In this document: in pieces, positions 42,758 to 56,749 of the stretch
Layout: each line of letters begins with the position of its first letter
Numbering within the stretch: position 1 is the first letter of the stretch
NCBI RefSeq assembly: GCF_014647075.1
Contig: NZ_BMOM01000008.1
Location: forward strand, 1 to 64,000
Source: Deinococcus aerophilus
GTDB taxonomy: Bacteria; Deinococcota; Deinococci; Deinococcales; Deinococcaceae
Length of the DNA: 64,000 nucleotides
Reading direction: 5' to 3'
Notes under the pieces: generated by a model
What the model saw: the letters and a program-made list of their open reading frames with translations, nothing else
Databases searched by the model: none
What the model was told of the DNA's origin: nothing
Translations under genes and position numbers: made by a program

Positions 42758-44341
42758 CTAATAGGCCGCCACCTGCCCGTCGGTCCGCGACTCGCTGCCG
42801 CCGGTCAGCACCCCACGCTCGTCGCGCCAGATCGCCTGACCACGCCCGAAAGCATTGTGGTTGAGGTTGACCCGCACGTCGTGGCCCAGATCCTGCAGGG
42901 CGCGTGCCAGCGGCCCGCCCAGTTCATGTTCGACCTCAATCACCTTGCCGCCGGTCCACTGCCAGCGCGGAGCGTCTAGGGCCTGCTGCGGATTCATGCC
43001 GTAGCGCACGGTGTTCAGCACGACCTGCAGGTGGCCCTGCGGCTGCATAAAGCCGCCCATCACGCCGAAGGGACCGACCGGTGTGCCGTCGGCGCGGGTG
43101 AGGAACCCGGGAATGATGGTGTGGTACGGGCGTTTGCGCGGAGCAATGGCGTTGGGATGGCCCTCTTCCAGATTGAAGTTGTGGCCCCGGTTCTGCAGGG
43201 CGATGCCCGTGCCCGGCACCACTACGCCGCTGCCAAAACCCATGTAGTTGCTCTGAATCAGGCTGACCATCTGCCCGTCGGCGTCGGCAGCGGCCAGATA
43301 GACCGTGCCGTGGCCGTTCGGGTCGCCCGCCTGGGGATCCAGGGCGCGTTCCCCGATCAGACCACGCCGGGCGGTGAAATAGGATTCGCTGAGCAGGGCA
43401 GAGACCGGCACTTCACTATGCTGGGGGTCGGCCACGTAGCGGTGGGCGTCCACAAAGCCCAGCTTCATGGCCTCGATCTGCAGGTGCAGGCCCTGCACGT
43501 CGTCCCGGTGGTCAGGCAGCGACAGGCCGTCCACAATACCCAGCGCGATCAGGGCAGCGATGCCCTGGCCGTTGGGCGGAATCTCCCACAGCCGGTGGTC
43601 CTGATACCCGGCGCTGATGGGGGTGACCCACTCGCTGCGGTGTTCGGCGAGGTCATCCAGGCGCAGCAGGCCGCCGGTTTCCCGCGCAAAGGTGTCGATC
43701 TGCCGGGCCAGTCCGCCGTCATAGAAGTCGGCGGCGTGGCTGTCGGCAATGTGCTCCAGGGTGCGGGCATGCCCCTCCGAGGCCCACAGCTCACCGATCT
43801 GTGCCCCGAAGCCGGCCGGCGCAAAGGTGTCCAGCCACGCCGCATACTCGGGGCCCTGGCGGGAGCGGTGGGCCGTGATGCCACGCTGCCAGTTGGCCGC
43901 CAGCACCGGCGACAGCGGATAGCCGTGCCGGGCGTAGTGGATGGCTGGGGCGAGCACCTGCCCAAACGGCAGACGCCCGAAGCGTTCGTGCAGGTCGGCC
44001 CAGCCGCGCGGAGCCCCCGGCACCGTGACCGGCTTCCACCCGAAGGCCGGCAGCGCGCCGTCCACCAGGGCGTCCCGCCCCAGCAGCGCGGGAGAGCGGC
44101 CCGAGGCGTTCAGGCCATGCAGTTCGCCGTCTGCCCACACCAGCGCAAACAGGTCCCCGCCGATGCCATTGCTCGTCGGTTCCAGCACCGTGAGGGCGGC
44201 GGCGGTGGCAATGGCCGCGTCGACCGCATTGCCGCCCTCGCGCAGAACGAACACGCCGGCCTGCGCAGCAAGTGGCTGGCTGGTGGCAACCATGCCGCGG
44301 CGGGCGATGATCGGGTAACGGTAGGAAGAATAGGTGGTCAT
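42758..44341 (-). CDS. ggt: Gamma-glutamyltransferase family protein
   Basis: 527 residues of the Ntn-hydrolase GGT family: MVATSQPLAAQAGVFVLREGGNAVDAAIATAAAL, PTSNGIGGDLFALV, and the autocatalytic region NGHGTVYLAAADADGQMVSLIQSNYMGFGSG, where the Thr of HGT would be the new N-terminal nucleophile of the small subunit. The end PYHTIIPGFLTRADGTPVGPFGVMGG is typical. No signal peptide is seen, so it is probably cytoplasmic. In some relatives the single Thr (instead of TTH) goes with acylase-type activity. The substrate may therefore be something other than glutathione. Confidence 0.88.
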   Translation of the reverse strand: MTTYSSYRYPIIARRGMVATSQPLAAQAGVFVLREGGNAVDAAIATAAALTVLEPTSNGIGGDLFALVWADGELHGLNASGRSPALLGRDALVDGALPAFGWKPVTVPGAPRGWADLHERFGRLPFGQVLAPAIHYARHGYPLSPVLAANWQRGITAHRSRQGPEYAAWLDTFAPAGFGAQIGELWASEGHARTLEHIADSHAADFYDGGLARQIDTFARETGGLLRLDDLAEHRSEWVTPISAGYQDHRLWEIPPNGQGIAALIALGIVDGLSLPDHRDDVQGLHLQIEAMKLGFVDAHRYVADPQHSEVPVSALLSESYFTARRGLIGERALDPQAGDPNGHGTVYLAAADADGQMVSLIQSNYMGFGSGVVVPGTGIALQNRGHNFNLEEGHPNAIAPRKRPYHTIIPGFLTRADGTPVGPFGVMGGFMQPQGHLQVVLNTVRYGMNPQQALDAPRWQWTGGKVIEVEHELGGPLARALQDLGHDVRVNLNHNAFGRGQAIWRDERGVLTGGSESRTDGQVAAY

Positions 44342-44351
44342 GGGTGCGTCC

Positions 44352-45695
<1,344 letters not shown>

Positions 45696-45764
45696 GGCCC
45701 GGATTATGACAGGCTCCAGCGCTGTCCCGGGCCCGTGCAGGTGTGCGGAAACCGTGCCGTGAAC

Positions 45765-45808
45765 GGGGACAGGCGCGGGCACCACCACCATTGCCCGCGC
45801 CTGTCCCC
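45765..45808. terminator. Long hairpin between tpiA and asnS
   Basis: A 17-base-pair perfect stem, GGGGACAGGCGCGGGCA (45765-45781) and its complement (45792-45808), with a ten-base CCACC-repeat loop. It lies just past the tpiA stop on the minus strand and 70 bases before the asnS start. There is no T-run, so it may act as a strong mRNA 3' end or a Rho-assisted terminator. Confidence 0.6.
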
Positions 45809-45827
45809 CGGTTCCGGGGCCACCCGC

Positions 45828-46561
<734 letters not shown>

Positions 46562-46565
<4 letters not shown>

Positions 46566-47728
46566 GCCATCGCCTCCACACCGGGCAGTTGCTGCCCCTC
46601 AAGCAGTTCCAGGCTCGCGCCGCCACCCGTCGAGATGTGCGACACCCGGTCGGCCTGTCCACTCTTGTTGATGGCGCTGACCGAATCGCCGCCGCCGATC
46701 ACGGTGTATGCGCCTTGCAGGCCAGCTACCGCCGCCGCGACCGCGTTGGTGCCGCCCGCAAATTTCTCGAACTCGAACACGCCCAGTGGGCCGTTCCAGA
46801 ACACGGTCTGCGCGCCCTGAAGGGCCTGGGTATACGCCTGCACGGTGTCGGGGCCGGCGTCCAGGCCCTGCCAGCCGTCCGGAATCCCGTCGCTGGGCAC
46901 CACCTGGGTATTCGCGTCCGCGCTGAAGGCGTCGGCGGCGATCACGTCGCTGGGCAGCATGATCTTGTCGCCGTATTCGTTCAGCAGCCGTCCGGCGAGT
47001 TCCTGCTGATCGTCCTCATGGATGCTGTCGCCGATCTGACCTCCCCGCGCCTTGATGAAGGTGTAGGCCATACCGCCGCCGATGAGCAGCCGGTCCACCC
47101 GGGGCAGCAGGTTCTCGATCACCTTGATCTTGTCGCTCACCTTGGCCCCGCCGATGATGACCACATAGGGCCGCGCCGGATCGTGCAGCAGCCGCGAGAG
47201 CGCGTCCACCTCGGTCTGCAGCAGCTGGCCCGCCGCGTGCGGCAGCTCGCCGGCCACCCCGCTCACCGAGGAATGTGCGCGGTGAGCGCTGCCAAAGGCG
47301 TCGAGCACGAAGGCGTCGCCCAGCCGCGCCAGCTTCCGGTTCAGCGCCGGGTCGTTCTTTTCCTCGCCCGCCTCGAAGCGCACGTTCTCCAGCAGGGCGA
47401 CCTCACCCGGCTGCAGGGCCTGGACCCGCTGCAGCGTCTCATCGCTGGACGGCAGGCTGCCGATGAACTGCACGCTCTTTCCGAGCACGCGCGACAGCAC
47501 CTCCGCCACCGGCTTCAGGCTGTATTTGTCCTCCGGTCCACTTTTGGGCCGTCCAAAGTGGCTCATCAGCACCACGGCGGCCCCACCGTCGAGCAGCTTC
47601 TGAATGGTCGGCAGGCTGGCGGTCACCCGCGTGTCGTCCTGCACGGCGCCGTCCCTGACCGGTACGTTGTAATCCACGCGCACGAGCACGCGCTTGCCCT
47701 TCACGTCGAGTTGATCGAGGGTTTGCAT
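46562..47728 (-). CDS. pgk: Phosphoglycerate kinase
   Basis: 388 residues: [53 protein letters not shown], and the C-terminal nucleotide domain [13 protein letters not shown] and [14 protein letters not shown]. In the glycolytic direction it transfers phosphate from 1,3-bisphosphoglycerate to ADP. An AAGGAG site lies five bases before ATG 47728; a GTG two codons earlier is less likely. It is separated from gap by a terminator, so it may have its own promoter or depend on read-through. Confidence 0.97.
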
Positions 47729-47765
47729 CTTCACTCCTTATGATCCACAAAGCATCCAAAAAGAA

Positions 47766-47797
47766 GATGGCAGAAGGCCCAGACCTTCTACCATCTG
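47766..47797 (-). terminator. Terminator between gap and pgk
   Basis: On the minus strand, stem arms AGATGGTAGAAGG and CCTTCTGCCATCT (one A-C mismatch, loop of six) are followed by TCTTTTTGG. It starts 12 bases past the gap stop. Confidence 0.85.
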
Positions 47798-47808
47798 CCG
47801 ATCAACGT

Positions 47809-48879
<1,071 letters not shown>

Positions 48880-48962
48880 CTAACCGCTTGGTTCCGCCGG
48901 ACCTTCGTGTCCTGTACACACCAAAGGAACGGTGAACCGGGTTCATTTTTTGCGGGCGCCGT

Positions 48963-51900
48963 TCAGGATGGCTGGCCGCTGGGTTCCAGCCGCTCCAGAT
49001 AGGCGGTGCCGCCCTCCACCGGGGCGCTGAAGCCGGCCGCTTCTCCGAACACCAGCGTCTCGGCAAGCGTCTCGGACATCAGGTACTCCTGCCACGCCTC
49101 GGCGGCGTCGCGGGCGTCGCCTTCAAGCTGCAGGTGCAGGGTGATGCGGTCCTGAACCTCGTAGCCCGCCTTCTTGCGTCCGTCCTGAATGCCGCGCACC
49201 AGATCGCGGGCCAGGCCCTCCAGCGTCAGCTCCCGCGTCAGCGTGGTGTCAAAGGCGACCAGATAGCCGGCCTCCTCCTGCGCGGCGTAGCCCTCGGGCG
49301 ACTGCGCGTCCACGAGCACCTCATCCGGCCCCAGCTCAAAGCGCTCGCCGGTGGGGGCAATCACCTCGAACTGCTTGCCGTCGCGCACGCTGCGGGCCAC
49401 CTCGGAGGCGTCCGCCGCACTCAGGGCCGCACGCACCTGCGGCACGGCCTTGCCGAACTTCTTGCCCAGCACGGGCAGGTTGGGGCGCAGGGTGTAGCGC
49501 ACCAGCTCGGCGTACTGGTCGAGCAGCTCTACCTCCTTGACGTTGAGTTCCTCGCTGATCTGCCCAGCGAAGCGGCCCAGTGCCGCCGTCATCTCCGGCG
49601 TCCGGGCGCGCAGCATCACGCGCGGCAGCGGCTGGCGCTGGCGCATGCCGCTCTGGGCCCGCACCGCCCGCCCCAGGCTGACCACCCGCAGCACGGCGTC
49701 CATCTCGCCCACCAGCGACGGCGCCGAGAGCGATTCGTCCACGACGGGCCAGCTCGACAGGTGCACGCTTTCGGGGGCGCGGTCGTCCACGCTGCGCACC
49801 AGATTCTGGTACAGCGTCTCGGCCAGGAACGGCGTGAAGGGCGCCGTGAGCTGCGTTGCCGTGACCAGCGCATAGTGCAGGGTCGCGTAGGCGCTGAGGT
49901 CCACCTGACCGTCCCCACTCCAGAAGCGCCGGCGGTTGCGCCGCACGTACCAGTTGCTCAGGTCCTCGGTCACGAAGTCCTGCAGCGCCCGGCTCGAACC
50001 GGTGGGATCGTAGTCCTCCAGCCGCTCGGTCACGGTGGCAATCAGCGCCTGCACCTTGGCGACCAGCCAGCGGTCCACCTCGGGGCGCTCGGCGACCGGC
50101 GGCGCGGCCCGCAGGTCCGGCTGGTCCAGATTGGCGTACAGCACGAAGAAGCTGTAGGTGTTCCACAGCGTCAGGAAGTAGCTGCGGAAGGCCTCGCCCA
50201 CCAGATTCATGCCGAAGCGCCGCGACAGCTCCGGCGGAGCCGACACGTACATGTACCACCGCGCGGCGTCTGCCCCGAACTGCGCGAACACCTCCCACGG
50301 ATCGACGATGTTGCCCTTGCTCTTGGACATCTTGTAGCCCTTCTCGTCCAGGATGTGCCCCGAGCAGATCACCGACTTGTACGCCACGCTGTCGAAGACC
50401 ATGGTGCCGATCTGGTGCAGGCTGTTGAACCACCCGCGGGTCTGGTCAATGGCCTCGGCGATGAAGTCGGCGGGGAAGCCGCCGTGTTCAAACTTCTCCC
50501 TGTTCTCAAACGGGTAGTGGTGCTGCGCGAAGGGCATCGAGCCGCTGTCGTACCACACGTCCATCACGTACGGCACGCGCCGGAACTCCTTGCCGTTCAC
50601 GGTAAAGGTAATGTCATCCACGAAGGGGCGGTGGGGATCGAACTCTGGCCCGGTCAGTTCGGGCCGCCCGCTGAGTTCGGCGAGCTCCGCGTAGGAGCCG
50701 ATCACCCGGTACTCGCCGTCGTCGGCCTCCCACACCGGCAGCGGCGTGCCCCAGTAGCGGTTGCGCGAGAGGTTCCAGTCGATCAGGTTCTCCAGCCAGC
50801 CGCCGTAGCGCCCGTTCCGGATGTGCGGCGGGTGCCAGTCGATGGTCTGGTTGAGTTCAATCAGCCGGTCCTTGAGGCTGGTGTTGTTCAGGTACCAGCT
50901 CTCGGTGGCGTAGTACATCAGCGGCGTACCGCATCTCCAGCAGTGCGGATAGCTGTGCATGAAGTTCTTATCGCGCCACATCACGCCGCGCGCCTTGAGG
51001 TCGCGGATGATGTCCTGATTGGCGTCCCGGAAGAACACGCCCTTCCACGGCCCGAAGCGGTGTTTGCCGCCCTCGTCCACCCCCACGATGACCGGGAAGC
51101 CGTAGTTCCTGGCCAGGCGCATGTCGTCCTCGCCGAAGGCCGGAGCCGTGTGGACGATGCCGGTGCCGTCGCTGTCGGAGACGTAGGTGTCCAGGCCGCT
51201 CATCCACACCGGCGCGCCCTCGCCCTCGGCGGCATAGGCCTCGGTATAGGGAGGTGCGTAGCCCACGCGGTCGAGTTCCGTGCCCCGGAACGCCTTCACG
51301 ACCTCGGCCTCCTCACCCAGGACCTCGGCCAGCAGCGAGCGGGCGAGAATCAGCACCTTGCCGTTCTTGTCCTTCGCGGCCACGTACTCGAAGTCCGGAT
51401 GAATGGCCACCCCCACGTTGTAGGGCAGCGTCCACGGCGTGGTCGTCCACACCAGAAAGGCCGCGCCCGGCTCCAGCCCCAGGCGTTCGGGCTCGTTCAG
51501 GTCGAAGGTCACATAGATGCTGGGATCCTGAATGTCCTTGTACCCCTCGCTGACCTCGGCATTGGACAGCGTGGTGCCGTCTTTCGGGCAGTACGGCGCG
51601 ACCCGGAAGCCCTTGTACAGCAGCCCCTTCTTTTCCAGCTGCGCCACACTCCACCACACCGACTCGATGTAGTCCTTGTGCAGCGTCATGTAGGCGTCGT
51701 CCAGGTCCACCCAGTAGCCCATGCGCTCGGTAAAGCGGCGCCACTCGGCCTCGTACACGAACACGCTCTGACGGCACTCGGCGTTGAACTTGTCGATGCC
51801 GTAGGCCTCCACCTCGCGTTTGGAATTCAGACCCAGCCGCCGCTCCACGCCGATCTCCACCGGCAGTCCGTGGGTGTCCCAGCCCGCCTTGCGCGGAACG

Positions 51901-52139
51901 TGGTAGCCCTGCATGGTCTTGAAGCGCGGAAACAGGTCCTTGAAGCTGCGCGCCTGCACGTGGTGGATGCCCGGCTGTCCGTTGGCGGTGGGCGGTCCCT
52001 CATAGAACGTGAAAACCGGGCGGTCCGCCGTGGCCTCCAGGCTGCGCTCGAAGATGCGTTTCTCGTTCCACCACTGCAGGGTGGTTTCTTCCAGCGCGGG
52101 GAACTTGGGATTGGGGTCGACGGGTTGAAAGGGGGGCAT
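48963..52139 (-). CDS. ileS: Isoleucyl-tRNA synthetase (IleS2-like)
   Basis: 1058 residues, class I. The N-terminal signature is VFTFYEGPPTANGQPGIHH, with the HIGH-equivalent in GIHH. The KMSKS loop is KGYKMSKSKGNIVDP, and the CP1 editing domain is present. The FYEGPP form and overall length match the IleS2 clade, found in some bacteria and eukaryotes, rather than IleS1. IleS2 enzymes are typically insensitive to mupirocin in characterised species. ATG 52139 follows a GAGGTG site. Expression is likely governed by the T-box leader directly upstream. Confidence 0.95.
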   Translation of the reverse strand: MPPFQPVDPNPKFPALEETTLQWWNEKRIFERSLEATADRPVFTFYEGPPTANGQPGIHHVQARSFKDLFPRFKTMQGYHVPRKAGWDTHGLPVEIGVERRLGLNSKREVEAYGIDKFNAECRQSVFVYEAEWRRFTERMGYWVDLDDAYMTLHKDYIESVWWSVAQLEKKGLLYKGFRVAPYCPKDGTTLSNAEVSEGYKDIQDPSIYVTFDLNEPERLGLEPGAAFLVWTTTPWTLPYNVGVAIHPDFEYVAAKDKNGKVLILARSLLAEVLGEEAEVVKAFRGTELDRVGYAPPYTEAYAAEGEGAPVWMSGLDTYVSDSDGTGIVHTAPAFGEDDMRLARNYGFPVIVGVDEGGKHRFGPWKGVFFRDANQDIIRDLKARGVMWRDKNFMHSYPHCWRCGTPLMYYATESWYLNNTSLKDRLIELNQTIDWHPPHIRNGRYGGWLENLIDWNLSRNRYWGTPLPVWEADDGEYRVIGSYAELAELSGRPELTGPEFDPHRPFVDDITFTVNGKEFRRVPYVMDVWYDSGSMPFAQHHYPFENREKFEHGGFPADFIAEAIDQTRGWFNSLHQIGTMVFDSVAYKSVICSGHILDEKGYKMSKSKGNIVDPWEVFAQFGADAARWYMYVSAPPELSRRFGMNLVGEAFRSYFLTLWNTYSFFVLYANLDQPDLRAAPPVAERPEVDRWLVAKVQALIATVTERLEDYDPTGSSRALQDFVTEDLSNWYVRRNRRRFWSGDGQVDLSAYATLHYALVTATQLTAPFTPFLAETLYQNLVRSVDDRAPESVHLSSWPVVDESLSAPSLVGEMDAVLRVVSLGRAVRAQSGMRQRQPLPRVMLRARTPEMTAALGRFAGQISEELNVKEVELLDQYAELVRYTLRPNLPVLGKKFGKAVPQVRAALSAADASEVARSVRDGKQFEVIAPTGERFELGPDEVLVDAQSPEGYAAQEEAGYLVAFDTTLTRELTLEGLARDLVRGIQDGRKKAGYEVQDRITLHLQLEGDARDAAEAWQEYLMSETLAETLVFGEAAGFSAPVEGGTAYLERLEPSGQPS

Positions 52140-52518
52140 GGAACACCTCGGGGGGAGTGGCGGGGGAAAGGGCGGACCACAAAAGAAGACGGCACGCCTC
52201 AGCTTCAGTGCTGGGACGCGCCGCCCAAAGGACGTGTGCGTGGTACCACCCAACTTCGCCGCCAACCTGCGCCGGCCTCGTTGCAGCCCTCTGTCGGGGG
52301 GCGTCCGGACGGGTCTAGTCGGCCCTGGGGGGCCTTTCTTCCGTCGGCGCGGGAGGTGATTTTCGGCCCAGCGGCACACCGGTCGGGCTCTCACCGTCCC
52401 CGACTCGCTCGTGGCAGCCGTGCTGGTCCTACTGTCCTCTCGTTCGCCTGCGTGTGCTGGTCTCACCCCGTCTTCAGGGGTGTCCTTCACTGTATGGCGG
52501 CGGGCCGCGCCGGGTCAA
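52140..52518 (-). promoter_or_regulatory. T-box riboswitch leader and promoter of ileS
   Basis: Minus strand. The promoter is TTGACC (52518-52513) and TACAGT (52494-52489), 18 bases apart. The leader has an AGTA motif and a GAA-bearing specifier loop with codon ATC for isoleucine at 52360-52358 (context CGAAAATCACC). The T-box itself is TGGGTGGTACCACGC at 52252-52238, holding the GGTAC bulge that pairs with the tRNA NCCA end. A terminator hairpin GGCGCGTC...GGCGTGCC, with inner CAGC/GCTG and T-rich tail GTCTTCTTTTG, lies between the T-box and the ileS start. The design is transcription attenuation: uncharged tRNA-Ile favours the antiterminator. No protein gene is seen in this gap. Confidence 0.9.
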
Positions 52519-52573
52519 TCCGCCGCCGGTCCCTGCGTCGACTGCGTCATGGTGTTTGTGGGGGACGGGCGCG

Positions 52574-52592
52574 TACAATGTTGGGTCAGGAG
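52574..52592 (+). promoter_or_regulatory. -10 box and ribosome site of the transaldolase remnant/rho unit
   Basis: TACAAT at 52574-52579, followed by AGGAG at 52588-52592 and ATG 52601. No good -35 box is visible. It diverges from the ileS promoter about 80 bases away. Confidence 0.6.
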
Positions 52593-52600
52593 CTGCAACT

Positions 52601-52752
52601 ATGGAATTCTTTATCGATACGACCATCACCAATGAGGTGCGCGAGGTCCCTGCCTGGGGTGGGCGGGCGGGCTTGGGCGTCCATCCCAGCCTGATCGGGC
52701 TCAGCGATGTGGTAAGGGAACCCGCCGGGCAGACCGGGCAGGGCGGCGCGCA

Positions 52753-52756
<4 letters not shown>
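52601..52756 (+). pseudogene. Transaldolase N-terminal remnant joined to rho
   Basis: 51 residues starting MEFFIDTTITNEVREVPAWG, plainly the N-terminus of a small transaldolase (family start MEFFIDTA...EVREI..WG...G.TTNPSL). The next segment, RAGLGVHPSLIGLSDVVRE, is a diverged form of the VTTNPSL region. The protein then ends, where a full enzyme would continue about 165 residues. Its stop overlaps the rho ATG as ATGA. The promoter and ribosome site are intact. A deletion probably joined the 5' end of a transaldolase gene to rho. The remnant may now serve as a translated leader for rho. Confidence 0.7.
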
Positions 52757-54030
<1,274 letters not shown>

Positions 54031-54070
54031 GCCGCCCGCATCCCCTCACCTTTTCCCTGGAGTTTTTCCC

Positions 54071-55411
54071 TTGGCCTTTCTGTTTTTTCGTGGCCGCCGG
54101 TGGGTTCCGCTGGCCGCCGCCCTGATCGGTGCTGCTGTGGCCCAGACGCCGCCGCTGCCCCTGCCCGCTCCGCTGGACCTGCTGACCCCCACCGCCGACG
54201 TGGTGCTGCGTCCCGATCCCGGCGGCCAGTCCCTGCGCATCGTCACCGACGGCCAGACCACCGAAAGGGCGGTGGCCCGGCGCTACGGCGTGGGCACCGG
54301 CGCGGTGCGGACCATCGCCTCGGATGCGGGCGTGCGGGTCCGCGAGGTCCGGCTGGCCGAGGCCGCCGTGGCCCGCGCGCCCGCCCGCCCCGCCTCGGTG
54401 GTCACCTACCGGGTACGCTCCGGCGATACGCTCGCAGGGGTGGCGGCCCGGCATGACCTGACGGTGCTCGACGTGCTCAGCGCGAACCTGGGCCGCACCA
54501 GTCTCGACCGCCTGCGCCCGGGCGAGACGCTCAACCTGCCCACCCGCGAGCGGGGGCTGCTGCTCACCATCAAGCCCGGCCAGTCGGCGCTGTCGCTGAT
54601 CGCCGGATACGGCGCGGACCTGGTGGCCACCGCCCGCGCCAACGACGTGCTGCCCACGGCGCTGCGGGTGGGCGATCAGCTGCTGCTGCCCGGCGTGAAG
54701 GCCGAGGGCCTGCGTGAGCGGCTGCTCGCCGCGCGCGAGGCCGAGCGCAAGGCGAAGCTGGCCCGCGAGCGCCAGCAGCAGTACGAGCAGTACCTGAGCT
54801 GGAAGGCCGACCGCGAGCGCCAGGCGCTGCAGGAGAAGTACGCACGGCAGGAAAAATACGAGGCGTACCTGGCGTGGAAATCTAGCCCCGAGCGTCAACG
54901 TCAGATGGCGGCCTATGAGCGACAGGCGCAGTACGAGGCGGCCCAGGCCGCCGCGCAGGCCCGCGCCCGCAACAGTGCCCAAGCCGCCGCGGTGGTGGGG
55001 GCCAGTGTGGGAAGCACGGTGGCGGGTACGGGCGGACGGCTGGCGTGGCCGCTGCGCAGCTACCGCCTGACCAGCCGCTACGGAGAGCGCGACATCGCCT
55101 TTCACCAGCAGGTCTTTCACGGAGGCATTGATCTGGCCGCGCCCTACGGCACTCCCGTGTACGCGGCGACCGCCGGCACGGTGGCCTCCAGCGGCTACGG
55201 CGCTTTCGGCCTGAACGTCTGGACCACCAGCGGCGACAGCACCGCCATCTACGGCCACCTGAGCCGCACGGCGGTGGTGAGCGGCCAGCACGTCACGCCC
55301 GGACAGGTGCTGGGCTACGTGGGCTGCACCGGCGTGTGCACCGGCCCCCACCTGCACTTCGAACTGCGCCTGGGCGGTCAGACGGTCGACCCGCTGTCGC
55401 TGCTGCCATGA
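54071..55411 (+). CDS. Exported LysM / M23 peptidase with coiled coil
   Basis: 446 residues. After a signal peptide (RRWVPLAAALIGAAVAQ) come LysM-type repeats at about 115-160 (VTYRVRSGDTLAGVAARHDLT) and 165-215. A charged coiled coil covers about 220-300 (AEGLRERLLAAREAERKAKL). The M23 domain runs from about 325: YRLTSRYGERDIAFHQQVFHGGIDLAAPYGTPV, IYGHLSR and GPHLHFELRLGG. All zinc ligands are present. This is the layout of envelope amidase activators or murein endopeptidases. The TTG start follows a CTGGAG site. The stop overlaps the next gene (ATGA). Confidence 0.88.
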   Translation: MAFLFFRGRRWVPLAAALIGAAVAQTPPLPLPAPLDLLTPTADVVLRPDPGGQSLRIVTDGQTTERAVARRYGVGTGAVRTIASDAGVRVREVRLAEAAVARAPARPASVVTYRVRSGDTLAGVAARHDLTVLDVLSANLGRTSLDRLRPGETLNLPTRERGLLLTIKPGQSALSLIAGYGADLVATARANDVLPTALRVGDQLLLPGVKAEGLRERLLAAREAERKAKLARERQQQYEQYLSWKADRERQALQEKYARQEKYEAYLAWKSSPERQRQMAAYERQAQYEAAQAAAQARARNSAQAAAVVGASVGSTVAGTGGRLAWPLRSYRLTSRYGERDIAFHQQVFHGGIDLAAPYGTPVYAATAGTVASSGYGAFGLNVWTTSGDSTAIYGHLSRTAVVSGQHVTPGQVLGYVGCTGVCTGPHLHFELRLGGQTVDPLSLLP

Positions 55412-55800
55412 GCGGCCTGCGCCTGCTGGTCGTGGAGGACGAGCTGCAGATTCTGGAGCTGCTCGACCTGACCCTGACCCTGCGGGGGTACGTCGTCCAC
55501 GGTGCCTCCAGCGGGCCGCAGGCGCTGGAACTGTGCTGTCAGGGCACATCGCCCGTGACCGCCGACGTGATTGTCATGGACGTGCTGATGACTCCCTGGG
55601 ACGGCTTCGAGACGGTCCGGCGCCTGCACGGCCACTACGGCGCGGCCCTGCCCCCGGTGGTGTTTCTCTCTGGGCTGCATCCGCCGGACGCCTTCCCGGA
55701 CCTGGGCGGCGATCTGGTACAGGAATACCTGATGAAGCCGTTTCGCCCCGCGCAGCTCGCCGAAGCCATCGAGCGGGTCTGGGCCCGGCGCCCCAGCTGA
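55408..55800 (+). CDS. Stand-alone response-regulator receiver protein
   Basis: 130 residues, a single REC domain: LLVVEDELQILELLDL (acidic pair E-D), phosphoacceptor D in VIVMDVLMTPWDGFETVRRL, conserved Ser in VFLSGLHPP and Lys in YLMKPFRPAQL. No output domain is attached, so it acts through protein contacts or phosphorelay. It is coupled by ATGA to the LysM/M23 gene. No histidine kinase is nearby, so its signal partner is unknown. Confidence 0.88.
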   Translation: MSGLRLLVVEDELQILELLDLTLTLRGYVVHGASSGPQALELCCQGTSPVTADVIVMDVLMTPWDGFETVRRLHGHYGAALPPVVFLSGLHPPDAFPDLGGDLVQEYLMKPFRPAQLAEAIERVWARRPS

Positions 55801-55861
55801 CCCCATCAACCCGTGTCATCTGGCCCTGGCGCAGGGGTCAGATATGTCCTAGGGTGACGGC

Positions 55862-56749
55862 ATGAGTGAAAACACCGGAACCCCCCAGCTCAAGCAGGGC
55901 TTCGCCGAGATGTTCAAGGGCGGCGTGATCATGGACGTCGTGACGGCCGATCAGGCCCGCATCGCCGAGGCCGCCGGCGCGACCGCTGTGATGGCGCTGG
56001 AGCGCGTCCCCGCCGACATCCGTGTGGACGGCGGCGTGGCGCGCATGAGCGATCCCAAGATGATCAAGGAGATCATCGCGGCCGTGACCATCCCGGTGAT
56101 GGCCAAGGTGCGCATCGGCCACATCGTGGAGGCGCAGATCCTGCAGGCACTGGGCGTGGACTTCATCGACGAGTCCGAGGTCCTGACCCCCGCCGATGAG
56201 CAGTTCCATATTCTCAAGTCCGACTTTCAGGTGCCCTTCGTCTGCGGGGCCAAGAACCTGGGCGAGGCGCTGCGCCGCGTCGGCGAGGGTGCGAGCATGA
56301 TTCGCACCAAGGGCGAGGCCGGCACCGGCAACGTGGTGGAGGCCGTGCGCCACGCCCGCACCGTGCTGGGCGACATCCGCACCATTCAGGCGCGCCCCGC
56401 CGAGGAACTGATGACCGCCGCGCGCGACCTGCAGGCTCCCTATGAGCTGGTCAAGTATGTGCACGAGCACGGCAAGCTGCCGGTCGTGAATTTCGCCGCC
56501 GGAGGTGTCGCCACGCCCGCCGACGCTGCGCTGATGATGGTCCTGGGCCTGGACGGTGTGTTCGTGGGCAGCGGCATCTTCAAGTCCGACAACCCCGAGC
56601 GCCGCGCGCAGGCCATCGTGAAGGCCGTGACCCACTACCAGAACCCGGACGTGCTCGCCGCGATCAGCGAGGACCTGGGCGCGCCCATGACGGGCATCAA
56701 CATCGACGAGCTGATTCCCGCCGAGCGCCTCGCCTCGCGTGGCTGGTAA
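55862..56749 (+). CDS. pdxS: Pyridoxal 5'-phosphate synthase, PdxS subunit
   Basis: 295 residues: [48 protein letters not shown] (active-site Lys in MAKVRIGH), [29 protein letters not shown] and the phosphate loop [13 protein letters not shown]. PdxS builds PLP from ribose-5-P, glyceraldehyde-3-P and ammonia supplied by PdxT. TAGGGT ends six bases before the ATG, suggesting a leaderless message. The next gene, pdxT, overlaps by 11 bases. Confidence 0.97.
   Translation: MSENTGTPQLKQGFAEMFKGGVIMDVVTADQARIAEAAGATAVMALERVPADIRVDGGVARMSDPKMIKEIIAAVTIPVMAKVRIGHIVEAQILQALGVDFIDESEVLTPADEQFHILKSDFQVPFVCGAKNLGEALRRVGEGASMIRTKGEAGTGNVVEAVRHARTVLGDIRTIQARPAEELMTAARDLQAPYELVKYVHEHGKLPVVNFAAGGVATPADAALMMVLGLDGVFVGSGIFKSDNPERRAQAIVKAVTHYQNPDVLAAISEDLGAPMTGINIDELIPAERLASRGW

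Noticed and set aside
48933..48951. TGAACC-G-GGTTCA palindrome with a plus-strand T-run after ileS
   Set aside because: No plus-strand gene ends there and the stem is short. It could be chance, so it is not listed as a site.
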